From an uncultured Lachnospiraceae bacterium (GTDB lineage Bacteria > Bacillota > Clostridia > Lachnospirales > Lachnospiraceae): a stretch of 64,000 nt of DNA. The stretch covers positions 1 through 64,000 of the forward strand of contig URMK01000037.1 in the NCBI GenBank assembly GCA_900548905.1. Direction: 5' to 3'. Shown piece after piece: positions 8,680 through 17,419 of the stretch (its first letter is position 1; the number at the start of each line of letters is the position of its first letter). The position numbers and the translations under genes are program-made. Under the pieces are notes generated by a model. That model searched no databases. It saw only the letters and a program-made list of their open reading frames with translations, and was not told the DNA's origin.

Positions 8680-9081
8680 ATGGCAGGGCTGCATGTATTT
8701 GAAACAAAAGAGCCGGGATTTCATCCGGCGGTAATATTTGAATCCTGGAAAGTATCTGTGTTTAACAGTGCCCCCGTATGGAGGGAAGAAAATATTTCTT
8801 ATCTGCAGAAACATGATTTCAGCGATGAAGTTTTTGTATTGTTAGATGGAGAATGTACGCTGCTGATATCCAGAGAGGAAAAACCAAAGGATATATATGG
8901 TGTAAAACTGGAAAAGGGAAAAATATACAATGTACCCAAAGGAACGTGGCATTCCCATGTGTTAGGGGAAAATACAAAAATTCTGGTAGTGGAAAACACA
9001 AATACAGTTCCTGGAAATTCACCCAAAATCCCTTTACCCTGCAGACTTGATCTGCAAGCGTTGGAGTATAGGTGTCGATAG
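8680..9081 (+). CDS. Cupin-fold protein
   Basis: A 133-residue single-domain cupin. The first cupin box is seen around DEVFVLLDGECTLLIS and the second around YNVPKGTWHSHVLGENTKILVVE; the His pair in GTWHSH and the acidic residue in SDEVF are candidates for metal binding. Small cupins beside sugar-acid genes act as isomerases, epimerases or binding proteins, but nothing here decides which. The start has GGAGAG four bases upstream. It is the first gene of a long overlapping operon, with the aldolase starting nine bases after its stop. Confidence 0.8.
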   Translation: MAGLHVFETKEPGFHPAVIFESWKVSVFNSAPVWREENISYLQKHDFSDEVFVLLDGECTLLISREEKPKDIYGVKLEKGKIYNVPKGTWHSHVLGENTKILVVENTNTVPGNSPKIPLPCRLDLQALEYRCR

Positions 9082-9089
9082 GAGGAAAA

Positions 9090-9764
9090 ATGGCAAGAAC
9101 GGAAGAAGATGTAATCCAAATGATAAAGAAATATAAGTTAATAGCTATTTTGAGAAAGGTTCCTGTAAAGGATCTGCAAAATACAGTGGAGGCGCTGTAT
9201 CGTGGGGGCATCCGGCTGATGGAAGTAACCTTTGATCCTTCCGGGACAGTTACCGAAGGGGAGACATTGACTCAGATTAATCTGATTGCCGGGAAATATA
9301 AAGAAATAGCGGTGGGAGCCGGAACCGTGTTGACGGAACATCAGGTAGAAGCAGCCGGTAAGGCCGGTGCGGAATACATTATTTCTCCTAATACGGATGC
9401 CAGAGTAATTGCTGCTGCTAAAAATAAACGTCTGGTATCAATACCGGGAGCGCTGACACCTACAGAATTCTAGAATGCTTTTATGTGGGGAGCGGATTTT
9501 GTGAAATTATTTCCTGCAGGACAGATGGGAATTGCGTATATAAAGGATATAACAGCTCCGCTTTCTCATATTCGTATTCTCGCTGTGGGAGGTGTGGATT
9601 CAGATAATATGAATACTTTTCTGGAAGCGGGATGTCTGGGGGCAGGAGTTGGCTCCTCACTTGTGAATAAAAGACTTATACAGGAAAAGCGATTCAGTGA
9701 ACTGCAGAGTCTGGCGGAGAAATATGTATCCTGTATAACGGAAGGAGGAAATGTGAATGGGTAA
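9090..9764 (+). pseudogene. KDPG/KHG aldolase interrupted by an in-frame amber codon
   Basis: In one frame the sequence encodes about 224 residues of a class I 2-dehydro-3-deoxy-phosphogluconate/ketohydroxyglutarate aldolase, which would split KDPG to pyruvate and glyceraldehyde 3-phosphate. MEVTF carries the catalytic Glu, and FVKLFPAG carries the Schiff-base Lys (codon 139). A TAG at 9471-9473 (codon 128) falls between TPTEF and NAFMWGADF, at a place where the family has an ordinary residue. Without readthrough the product lacks the Lys and is dead. The start has ATAGGAGG before it. The frame is intact on both sides and overlaps the kinase gene by eight bases, so the damage is recent, a sequencing error, or suppressed in the cell. 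Confidence 0.85.
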
Positions 9765-10779
9765 TTTTGTATGTTTCGGAGAAATTATGGCAAGGCTGAA
9801 CCCTCCCGGATATCTTCGTCTGGTACAGACACAGCAGCTTGAAATATCTTATGCGGGCGGAGAGGCCAATGTAGCTGTATCGCTGGCCAATTTTGGTAAG
9901 GATGCAGTTTTTGTAACCAGGCTTCCGGATAACGATTTGGCAAAAGCTGCTGTCCGAAGCCTTCGCGGATATGGGGTGGATGTATCACAAATCGTTCCGG
10001 GAGGAGAACGGATGGGACTTTATTTTGTGGAAAAGGGAGCATCCCAAAGGGCATCCAAGGTGCTCTATGATCGGAAATTTTCGGCAATAGCGCAGGCACG
10101 GCTATCTGATTTTGACTGGGACAACATATTCAGGGATGCAGAATGGTTTCATTTCACAGGAATAACGCCGGCATTATCGGATAATGCTGCCGCCATTTGT
10201 CTGGAAGCCTGCAGGAAGGCGAAAACAAAAGGTATTGTTGTGAGTTGTGACCTGAACTACCGGAATAAATTGTGGACATGCCGGAAGGCTGGGGAAATAA
10301 TGGGAGAATTAATGGAATATGCAGATGTTGTCATTGCTAATGAAGAGGATTGTGAAAAAGTATTCGGAATCAAAGCAGCAGGTACGGATGTGACGGAGGG
10401 AACACTTTCGCAGGAGGGCTATGGTGAGGTGGCAAGGATACTATCGGAACGTTTTTTGGTTCCAACGGTTGCCATTACTCTCAGGGGGTCTGTTTCAGCA
10501 AGCGATAACAGGTGGGCCGGTATGCTTTACCATGAGGGAAAGTGTTATTTCTCCAGAGAGTACTTTATTCATATCGTAGATCGGGTCGGAGGAGGAGATT
10601 CTTTTGGAGGAGGTCTGATTTATGCACTTTCTTCCGGGTATGCTCCGCAGAAAGCCATAGATTTTGCTGTGGCGGCATCCTGCCTGAAGCATACGGTGGA
10701 ACATGATTTCAATGAAGTAAGTGTAGAGGAAGTGGAAAAACTGATGCTTGGAGACGGTTCAGGGAGAGTGCAGCGATGA
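9757..10779 (+). CDS. kdgK: 2-dehydro-3-deoxygluconokinase (PfkB family)
   Basis: A 340-residue carbohydrate kinase of the ribokinase/PfkB fold that would phosphorylate 2-keto-3-deoxygluconate to KDPG with ATP. The N-terminal CFGEIMARLNPPG and YAGGEANVAVSLANFG, and the C-terminal PfkB signature DRVGGGDSFGGGLIYAL with its catalytic Asp, fit KDG kinases well. It overlaps the aldolase by eight bases and the next gene by four (ATGA), so the three are translationally coupled. With the aldolase this makes the lower half of an Entner-Doudoroff-like route. A related deoxy-sugar-acid substrate is possible. Confidence 0.88.
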   Translation: MGNFVCFGEIMARLNPPGYLRLVQTQQLEISYAGGEANVAVSLANFGKDAVFVTRLPDNDLAKAAVRSLRGYGVDVSQIVPGGERMGLYFVEKGASQRASKVLYDRKFSAIAQARLSDFDWDNIFRDAEWFHFTGITPALSDNAAAICLEACRKAKTKGIVVSCDLNYRNKLWTCRKAGEIMGELMEYADVVIANEEDCEKVFGIKAAGTDVTEGTLSQEGYGEVARILSERFLVPTVAITLRGSVSASDNRWAGMLYHEGKCYFSREYFIHIVDRVGGGDSFGGGLIYALSSGYAPQKAIDFAVAASCLKHTVEHDFNEVSVEEVEKLMLGDGSGRVQR

Positions 10780-11696
10780 AAGAAGTGTTTCACAAGATTA
10801 CCGGGGATATCTATCTGCTGAAAACCCCCGCAGGAGGAGTATGGTCAGGAATTATTCTGGTGAATGGAACCGAGAAGGTATTAATTGACAGTGGGGAAAA
10901 TGCAGCGCATATTGATGAACTATTGATACCTGCTTTGCATCAGATGGGGATTTGGCCAGAGGAGATCGCATGGCTTTGCAATACGCACTGCCATGGGGAT
11001 CATGTAGGGGGACACAGCCGGATCACGGAATTGGCACACCCCCAGGTGGCGGCTTATAAAAAATCGGTTCCCAAGCTCAGACAGCCTCTGAAATATTCCC
11101 GATTAATCCGGGCGGTATACCCATCCTTTTCCCCGCCGGCCCCCGCTGTTTTGGAAGGTGCGAATACCGATTGCATTCTGGAGGAGGGGGATATCGTTGC
11201 GGGCAGGCTCCGTCTGATAGCCGCGCCGGGCCATGATGATGACTGTGTGTGTTTTTATGATATTCCCACCCGGACCTTAATCAGCGGGGATTCGCTGCAG
11301 GGAAACGGAACCAAAACGCAGGGAACGGCACTTTATATGGATCTGGATGCATACTGCAGTACACTGGATAAGCTCATGAACATGGATATTTGCAATATTA
11401 TAAGCGCGCATCCCTATCTGTTTACAGGAGAAATGGCGATTGGAAAGAGGGAGAGTGTCGTTTATATGGAAAAATGCAGGCAGATTACGGAGATTTACGA
11501 TAAATATTTTTCTGATCGGCTTGATGAAGGGGTAAAAAATCCGGAAACACTTGCAAAAGGGTTGATTGCTTATATGGGGAATGAAATGCCTGCCTGGCTT
11601 TTTCTTGCATTGTTTACAGTTAATGCACATATTCAATCAACGAGGAAAAGGCCGCAGCAGAGAACAGAAGGTAACAGGTACGGCAGGAGGATATAA
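10776..11696 (+). CDS. Metallo-beta-lactamase-fold hydrolase
   Basis: A 306-residue MBL-fold protein. The metal motif HCHGDH lies at residues 71-76, with later metal ligands expected in APGHDDD, SGDSL and SAHPY. The fold covers about the first 240 residues, and the C-terminal helical region is of the type seen in glyoxalase II-like and lactonase-like members. In this operon a sugar-lactone or thioester hydrolase would make sense, but the family is too broad to settle this. It overlaps the kinase by ATGA and the following SDR by TAATG. Confidence 0.85.
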   Translation: MKEVFHKITGDIYLLKTPAGGVWSGIILVNGTEKVLIDSGENAAHIDELLIPALHQMGIWPEEIAWLCNTHCHGDHVGGHSRITELAHPQVAAYKKSVPKLRQPLKYSRLIRAVYPSFSPPAPAVLEGANTDCILEEGDIVAGRLRLIAAPGHDDDCVCFYDIPTRTLISGDSLQGNGTKTQGTALYMDLDAYCSTLDKLMNMDICNIISAHPYLFTGEMAIGKRESVVYMEKCRQITEIYDKYFSDRLDEGVKNPETLAKGLIAYMGNEMPAWLFLALFTVNAHIQSTRKRPQQRTEGNRYGRRI

Positions 11697-12508
11697 TGAA
11701 CAGAAACATTTTAATAACAGGAGCTTCCAGAGGAATCGGCGCTGCTATTGCCCTGGCTTTTGCGGGGCAGGGTGATCACGTGGGAATCAATTATCGGAAC
11801 GATGAAAAGGGGGCTGAAAAGGTTTGTGACGAGGCCCGTAAGTTTGGGGTGAAAGCAGGTATCTATCAGGCGGATGTGGGGGATGTTGCACAGGTGGAAA
11901 AAATGTTTCAAGCATATCTTGCAGATTTTAAGACAATAGATGTATTGATAAATAATGCAGGAGGGGGATTGAAAATACCGGATGGCGGTTTTGAAAAAAT
12001 GCCTTTGACCTATTGGGATGATATGATATCGCTGAATTTAAATGCAGCTGCATACTGCTCCAGTTTTGCAGTCAGAAATATGGCAGAGCATGGCATCAAA
12101 GGGGCGATTATAAATATCAGTTCGGTCCACAGCGTGGTAACTTATGTAAAAAGAAAAACATTTCCTTACTGCGCGGCTAAAGCCGGATTGAATATGCTGA
12201 CGAAAACTATGGGAGTTGATGTAATACGCTTGGGCATCCGGGTAAATGCTGTTGCACCGGGATTTATATCCACAGCTGCCACAACCCGATATAGTAAGGA
12301 AGAGTTGAAGGCCTTTTTACGGAAAATACCGGCAGGCAGACTAGGAGCAACGCAGGACATTACTCCGATTGTGCTGTTTTTGGCAGACAATGATAAATCT
12401 GGTTTTATTGTAGGCCAGACATTTGTTGTGGATGGCGGACAGTCTATTGACGGAACCATAGATTATATGCTTTTAGAAGAACAAATTCAAGAAGAAGGAG
12501 AAGAATGA
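11696..12508 (+). CDS. Short-chain dehydrogenase/reductase (SDR)
   Basis: A 270-residue classical SDR. The nucleotide-binding GASRGIG is at residues 9-15, NNAG at 86-89, the catalytic Ser around 142-143, and the YxxxK pair at Tyr158/Lys162; PGFIST follows, as usual. It would oxidise or reduce a hydroxyl of a sugar or sugar acid with NAD(P). By context it may act on the aldose, the aldonate or a 2-keto-3-deoxy acid. The start overlaps the previous stop (TAATG) and its own stop overlaps the dehydratase start (ATGATG). Confidence 0.9.
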   Translation: MNRNILITGASRGIGAAIALAFAGQGDHVGINYRNDEKGAEKVCDEARKFGVKAGIYQADVGDVAQVEKMFQAYLADFKTIDVLINNAGGGLKIPDGGFEKMPLTYWDDMISLNLNAAAYCSSFAVRNMAEHGIKGAIINISSVHSVVTYVKRKTFPYCAAKAGLNMLTKTMGVDVIRLGIRVNAVAPGFISTAATTRYSKEELKAFLRKIPAGRLGATQDITPIVLFLADNDKSGFIVGQTFVVDGGQSIDGTIDYMLLEEQIQEEGEE

Positions 12509-14175
12509 TGGAAAAAAGAAAACTGAGGAGCCAGTGGGAATTCGGTGAGGCCAGTGAGTGCAGGAGAGGGTTGATGCTGGGAATGGGATATTCGGAGGAG
12601 GAGCTGAAGCGTCCTTTAATAGGAGTCGTGAATTCCTGGAATGAGTATAATCCCGGACATGTGCATTTAAAACAGGTGGCTGAAAGAGTAAAAGCAGGAG
12701 TGCGGGAAGCAGGAGGTCTTCCGGTTGAAGTTATGACTACGGGAATTTGTGACGGTATGGTATTGAAGGATCCCAGATATATTGAAGTACCCAGCCGTAA
12801 TACCATCGCAGATCAGGTGGAGATGACTGTGGAAGGTAATTTTTTTGACGGTATGGTTATGCTGTCTACCTGTGATTCCATTGTACCTGGGCATCTGATG
12901 GGTGCCGCCCGTATTAATATCCCCACGATTTTAGTGACGGGAGGATATATGCCATTGGGACAGTGCAGGGGAAAAGAAGTGGTACATATCCATGCACAGG
13001 ATAAGGTGGGGACAGCTAAAGCAGGAAAAATGGATATGGATGAGTATAATGAGCTTATTTCAAAATCCTGGGGAATCTGCGGAGCTTGTACTTCTATGAC
13101 AACGGCTAATTCCATGTGTATGATTGCAGAAGCTCTTGGTATGACAATGCCGGGAAACTCAAGCGTATCCGCAGTAAGCTCTCAGCTGTACCTGATGGCT
13201 TATGAAGCGGGAAAACAGATCGTCAGCTTGGTGGCAAAGGATATACGTGCCCGGGATATTATCACGGTGGATGCCATAGAAAATGCCATCAAACTGGACA
13301 TGGCAGTAGCGGCCAGTTCTAATCTGATACTGCATATCCCGGCAATTGCAAATGAGGCAGGGTATGATTTGCCCTGGTGGAAGTATTTTGATGAGGCTTC
13401 TTCGCAGGTTCCCCTGCTCTCTCATCTGGCACCAAGCGGTCCTTATTCACTGAAGGATTTTGACCTGGCCGGAGGCATGCCTGCAATGCTGAAAGAACTG
13501 CTGCCTATGCTCAATAGTGAGTGTCTTACAGTAACTGGAAATACACTGGCAGAAAATGTGGAGGGAGCAGTAAATTATAATAAAGAAGTGATTCATTCGC
13601 TGGATTGCCCTGTTATGAAAGAACCCGGAATCGGGGTATTATATGGAAATCTTGCTCCGGAAGGTTCCATAATCAAAATAGCAGCTGTGCCGGAACAGCT
13701 TATGCATTTCAGAGGGAAAGCAAGGGTTTTTGACGGACTTCATGAAGGGCTGGATGCTTTGCGGTCAGGTAGTATACGGCCTGGGGATGCAATTGTTATT
13801 CGTTTTCTGGGGCTGCGTGGACGGTTTGGGACTACAGCATTTACTTTTCAGGAAGAACTGAAGGGAATACCTGAATTGTATAATAGCTGCGCTATTATTA
13901 CGGATGGACGTTTCTCAGGCGGAACCAGCGGGCTGAGTGTAGGCTACGTATCTCCCGAAGCGGCTCTGGCAGGACCGCTTGGAGTGGTAAGGGAAGGGGA
14001 TGAAATTGATATAGATGTAAGGGAACGAAGCATTCATCTGGATATTTCATCAGAAGAAATGGAGAAGCGTAAGGAAGAATTTAATTGGAAGTTCCCGGAA
14101 GGGGAATATCCCAGATTCTTGAATCTGTTTGTAAAAAATGTTGGTTCTATGGCAAAAGGCGGGATATGGGAATGA
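12505..14175 (+). CDS. IlvD/Edd family dehydratase, probably for a sugar acid
   Basis: A 556-residue iron-sulfur dehydratase of the dihydroxy-acid/6-phosphogluconate dehydratase family, which removes water from an aldonic acid to give a 2-keto-3-deoxy acid. STCDSIVPGHLMGAARIN holds Cys123, GICGACTSMTTANSM holds Cys192 and Cys195, and the substrate loop DGRFSGGTSGLSVGYVSPEA is present near the C-terminus. The operon lacks other branched-chain amino acid genes and contains KDG kinase and KDPG aldolase, so a catabolic sugar-acid role is preferred over valine/isoleucine synthesis. Which aldonate it uses is not visible. Its stop overlaps the next start by ATGA. Confidence 0.9.
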   Translation: MMEKRKLRSQWEFGEASECRRGLMLGMGYSEEELKRPLIGVVNSWNEYNPGHVHLKQVAERVKAGVREAGGLPVEVMTTGICDGMVLKDPRYIEVPSRNTIADQVEMTVEGNFFDGMVMLSTCDSIVPGHLMGAARINIPTILVTGGYMPLGQCRGKEVVHIHAQDKVGTAKAGKMDMDEYNELISKSWGICGACTSMTTANSMCMIAEALGMTMPGNSSVSAVSSQLYLMAYEAGKQIVSLVAKDIRARDIITVDAIENAIKLDMAVAASSNLILHIPAIANEAGYDLPWWKYFDEASSQVPLLSHLAPSGPYSLKDFDLAGGMPAMLKELLPMLNSECLTVTGNTLAENVEGAVNYNKEVIHSLDCPVMKEPGIGVLYGNLAPEGSIIKIAAVPEQLMHFRGKARVFDGLHEGLDALRSGSIRPGDAIVIRFLGLRGRFGTTAFTFQEELKGIPELYNSCAIITDGRFSGGTSGLSVGYVSPEAALAGPLGVVREGDEIDIDVRERSIHLDISSEEMEKRKEEFNWKFPEGEYPRFLNLFVKNVGSMAKGGIWE

Positions 14176-15815
14176 AGGTACTTATTATAGGAACCGGGCT
14201 GACCGGCCTTATGGCGGCGGCTTCGCTGACCGGTCTGCTGGCTGAAGATGCCTCTGCTTCAGTGGAACATAAAAAAGCAAAGGTTCAAATTGAATTGATT
14301 GGAGACGGCAGCGGCGCTTCTCCCTATATTCATGGCTTTAATCTTCCTTTAGATGAAAAAGACAGTGTGCAGGATTTTCTGACTGATACGATTGCAGGAG
14401 GATACGGACTGTCCCGGCCTGAACTGGTGAAATGCCTGTGTCAGGACAGTCTGGAACTGCTGAAAGATCTGGAAAAATTGGGAGTGAAGCTGGAAATGCA
14501 GGATGGTAAATATGTGCTTCTGAAACCGCTTGGAGCCTCCTGGCCCCGTGTGACAGGCAGCGGTAATCATACCGGAGCAGAGATTAGGAATCGGCTGATT
14601 ACCTTGCTGAAGGAACAGAAAGAAGTAAGTTTTACAATGGATTCCAGAGTACTGCGTCTGGATGTACAGGAAAAAAGGGTAAGAGGGGTATACCTTTGGA
14701 ACAGAAGGCTGGCGAAAATGGAATACCGCCGTGCGGATTGCATTCTGCTTGCCAGCGGCGGGTTTTGTGGAATTTATCCTTTTTCCACCAATACAGCAGA
14801 CAGCGGGGGCGATGGAATCGCAATGGCTTATGAGGCTGGAATACAACTAACAGATTTAGAATTCATACAGTTTGAGCCAAGCGTGGCTCTTTATCCGGAA
14901 TGTCTGAAAGGAAAAAGTGTAATTACTACCATGTTTTACGAGGGAGCGGTATTAAGGAATGCTGATATGGAGCGTTTTCTGGATAAAGCGGATGACAGCG
15001 GCAGTGGTGAATGTGTGAACAAGGATATCCTTTCCAGAGCGATTTATGAAGAAATCCAGAAAGGGCTGGGTACCAGACACGGAGGTGTTTATTTTGATGC
15101 AACAGGTGTGGGGAAGGAGTGCCTGGAAAAAAAATATAGCTCCTATGTGGAACGATACCGAAAAGCAGGATTGGATATTTCCCAGGTTCCTTTTGAAATT
15201 GCCCCGGGGGCCCATACGTCCCTGGGGGGAATTGTGATTGATCCGTATGCCCGAACCTGTGTAGAAGGTATTTGGGCTGCAGGGGAGATAACAGGCGGTA
15301 TTCATGGCGCCAATCGTATGGGAGGGAATGCGGGCCTTGAGACTCTGGTGTTCGGAAAAAGGGCAGGAAAAAGCATAGGCCTTTATATGGATACAGAGGA
15401 ACAGCACAATTGCGGGGAGGAGGAAAGACCTGTTCCTGATATTCCGGTATGCAGGAAAGCAAATAAAGGACTGCGTTCCGAAGCATTGTACACTATGCGG
15501 AAAGAGATGGAGGATATTCTTCAGAAGGATCTCTATATTATCAGAAATGGTGAGGGACTTACGAAGGCAGCAAAACGGCTGGATGCCATGGCGGAAGAAG
15601 TAAAGAATGAAGGCGGCAGGCTGCCTGTATTTGAAAGGCTGCGTTTGGAAAATGATTTACTTTGCGCGTCCCTGCTTGCACACAGTGCAAAAGAACGGAC
15701 GGATAGCGTGGGTTGTCATATACGGGCGGACAGTGAAGAGAGGGACAGCAGGTATCATGTGGTAATACAAAAGAAACCGGAAGGTATGGAGATCAAGTGC
15801 ATTGCGGAACTTTAA
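14172..15815 (+). CDS. FAD-dependent oxidoreductase, fumarate reductase/succinate dehydrogenase flavoprotein-like
   Basis: A flavoprotein of about 547 residues. The N-terminal VLIIGTGLTGLMAA is the dinucleotide-binding loop. NHTGAEIRNRL, GAHTSLGGIVID and GIHGANRMGGNAGLETLVFG are the flavin and substrate blocks shared with fumarate reductase, L-aspartate oxidase and related dehydrogenases. No heme, iron-sulfur or membrane partner is encoded beside it, so it may work as a soluble dehydrogenase or reductase on a dicarboxylate-like or keto-acid intermediate. I chose 14172 because it forms ATGA with the dehydratase stop; an ATG at 14166 would add two residues. It overlaps FdrA by 19 bases. Confidence 0.8.
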   Translation: MKVLIIGTGLTGLMAAASLTGLLAEDASASVEHKKAKVQIELIGDGSGASPYIHGFNLPLDEKDSVQDFLTDTIAGGYGLSRPELVKCLCQDSLELLKDLEKLGVKLEMQDGKYVLLKPLGASWPRVTGSGNHTGAEIRNRLITLLKEQKEVSFTMDSRVLRLDVQEKRVRGVYLWNRRLAKMEYRRADCILLASGGFCGIYPFSTNTADSGGDGIAMAYEAGIQLTDLEFIQFEPSVALYPECLKGKSVITTMFYEGAVLRNADMERFLDKADDSGSGECVNKDILSRAIYEEIQKGLGTRHGGVYFDATGVGKECLEKKYSSYVERYRKAGLDISQVPFEIAPGAHTSLGGIVIDPYARTCVEGIWAAGEITGGIHGANRMGGNAGLETLVFGKRAGKSIGLYMDTEEQHNCGEEERPVPDIPVCRKANKGLRSEALYTMRKEMEDILQKDLYIIRNGEGLTKAAKRLDAMAEEVKNEGGRLPVFERLRLENDLLCASLLAHSAKERTDSVGCHIRADSEERDSRYHVVIQKKPEGMEIKCIAEL

Positions 15816-17419
15816 TCCCGCAGGCATCCATGAAAATAGCGGTACGCAGGGAAGGATGGGAAAATAAATTGAAAAGGATAATTGTTAAAAAAAACAGGTA
15901 TGTGGATTCCGTGACATTGATGTCTGTGGGAGACAAAATATTAAAAATGGAAGGTATGGAGAATGCAGAGGTTCAGATGGGAACATGGGCCAACCAAAAG
16001 CTCCTGACGGAAATAGGATATGAAATACCAATAAATACAGGGCCGGAAGATTTGATTATGGCAGTTACCGGAGATTCCTGCGCTCATTTGGATGCTGCAA
16101 TGGTCAAAATAGAGGATATCCTGGATCACCGGCTGAAAAAAGAAAGAGAATGCTATACGGACTTGGCGGAGATTCCGCCACAAGAAACGCCTTTTAATTT
16201 GGTACAGATATCCCTGCCGGGAGAATATGTGTTTCCTGAAGCTGTTAAAGCATTGGAAAATGGGTACCATTTGTTTATTTTCAGTGATAATGTCAGCCTG
16301 GAAGAAGAACGCAGACTTAAAGAGATGGGAAAAGAGAAAGGGCTTCTGGTAATGGGGCCGGACTGTGGGGTAGGCTATGTAGGTGGTGTGTGCCTGGGGG
16401 CAGGTTCCATAATGAAGGAAGGACCTGTGGGAATAGTGGCCGCATCAGGAAGCGGTGCTCAGGAGGTGGCATGTCTCCTGGAACAGTGTGGATTGGGGAT
16501 TTCTGCGTTGATAGGTACAGGAGGAAGAGATTTGTATCCGGAAATCGGAGGTCTGGAGATGCTGCAGGCCATAGAAATGCTAAGGAAAGATGAGGCTTCT
16601 AAATTAATAGTGCTGGTTTCCAAGCTTGCGGATAAGGAAGTAATGAAAAAGGTTCTTGAGGTTTCTGATTGTGTGGATAAACCAGTGGTAGCAGTATTTT
16701 GGGGAAGTGATGCCGAATTATTTGAAGGTCATAAGGCCATTCCTGCTTTTTCTCTGGAAGAGGCGGCCTTTGAAGCGGCAAAAATACTGCAGCCGGATGG
16801 TACGTTTCCTCCCCGCTTTTCAGAGGAAGAGATACAAAAGCTGGTACAACGGGAATTGAGGCTGTATAGTCCGGAACAGAAATATTTCCGGGGACTCTAC
16901 TGCGGAGGAACTTTTACGGAAGAGGGACTGCTTTATTATAATAAAATACCCGGAATTATCCTGTATTCCAATCTCGATACCGTATACGCCAGAAAGCTTA
17001 CGGATTTTCATATAAGTAAAGGGCATACCATTTTGGATATGGGCGCTGAGGATTTTACCAGGGAATCACCCCATCCGGTCTTTGATCCCACACCCCGCAT
17101 CCGCCGGCTAAAGCAGGAGCTGCAGGATACGGAAACCGCGGTAGTGTTGTTGGATTTTATTACAGGCCCGGGAGTGGCGGAAGATCCGATAACACCATTT
17201 ATATATGCAATTTCAGATCAGAACATAACACGGCATATTACGTATATTGCCAACATATGCGGTTCTTTGCAGGATCCTCAGGATATTGCGGGGAAGAAAA
17301 AGCGTTTGGAAGAAGCAGGGGTAATCGTTACATCCTGCAGCTATGAAAGTGCACGGCTGGCCGGGGCATTGATGAAAGAATTGGAGGAGAGCAGGAATGA
17401 AAAAATGGAGAGTGATTAA
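15797..17419 (+). CDS. fdrA: FdrA-like protein (acyl-CoA synthetase-like; AllF homologue)
   Basis: A protein of up to 540 residues. In FdrA a succinyl-CoA-synthetase-like architecture is used with a DUF1116 and a DUF2877 partner; the E. coli set (AllF/AllG/AllH) was reported as an oxamate transcarbamylase. Typical blocks are VDSVTLMSVG, MGTWANQKLL, GIVAASGSGAQEV, SALIGTGGRDLYPEIGG and VVLLDFITGPGVAEDP. The GTG at 15797 has GGAG nearby, but family similarity begins only about 25 residues in, so a TTG at 15869 may be the true start. It overlaps both neighbours. The accompanying kinase here resembles acetate kinase, so the donor may not be carbamoyl phosphate. Confidence 0.85.
   Translation: MHCGTLIPQASMKIAVRREGWENKLKRIIVKKNRYVDSVTLMSVGDKILKMEGMENAEVQMGTWANQKLLTEIGYEIPINTGPEDLIMAVTGDSCAHLDAAMVKIEDILDHRLKKERECYTDLAEIPPQETPFNLVQISLPGEYVFPEAVKALENGYHLFIFSDNVSLEEERRLKEMGKEKGLLVMGPDCGVGYVGGVCLGAGSIMKEGPVGIVAASGSGAQEVACLLEQCGLGISALIGTGGRDLYPEIGGLEMLQAIEMLRKDEASKLIVLVSKLADKEVMKKVLEVSDCVDKPVVAVFWGSDAELFEGHKAIPAFSLEEAAFEAAKILQPDGTFPPRFSEEEIQKLVQRELRLYSPEQKYFRGLYCGGTFTEEGLLYYNKIPGIILYSNLDTVYARKLTDFHISKGHTILDMGAEDFTRESPHPVFDPTPRIRRLKQELQDTETAVVLLDFITGPGVAEDPITPFIYAISDQNITRHITYIANICGSLQDPQDIAGKKKRLEEAGVIVTSCSYESARLAGALMKELEESRNEKMESD

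Noticed and set aside
9471..9473. Pyrrolysine insertion at the amber codon
   Set aside because: No pyrrolysine genes are in the window and the position is not a known pyrrolysine site; kept only as a remote option in the finding.
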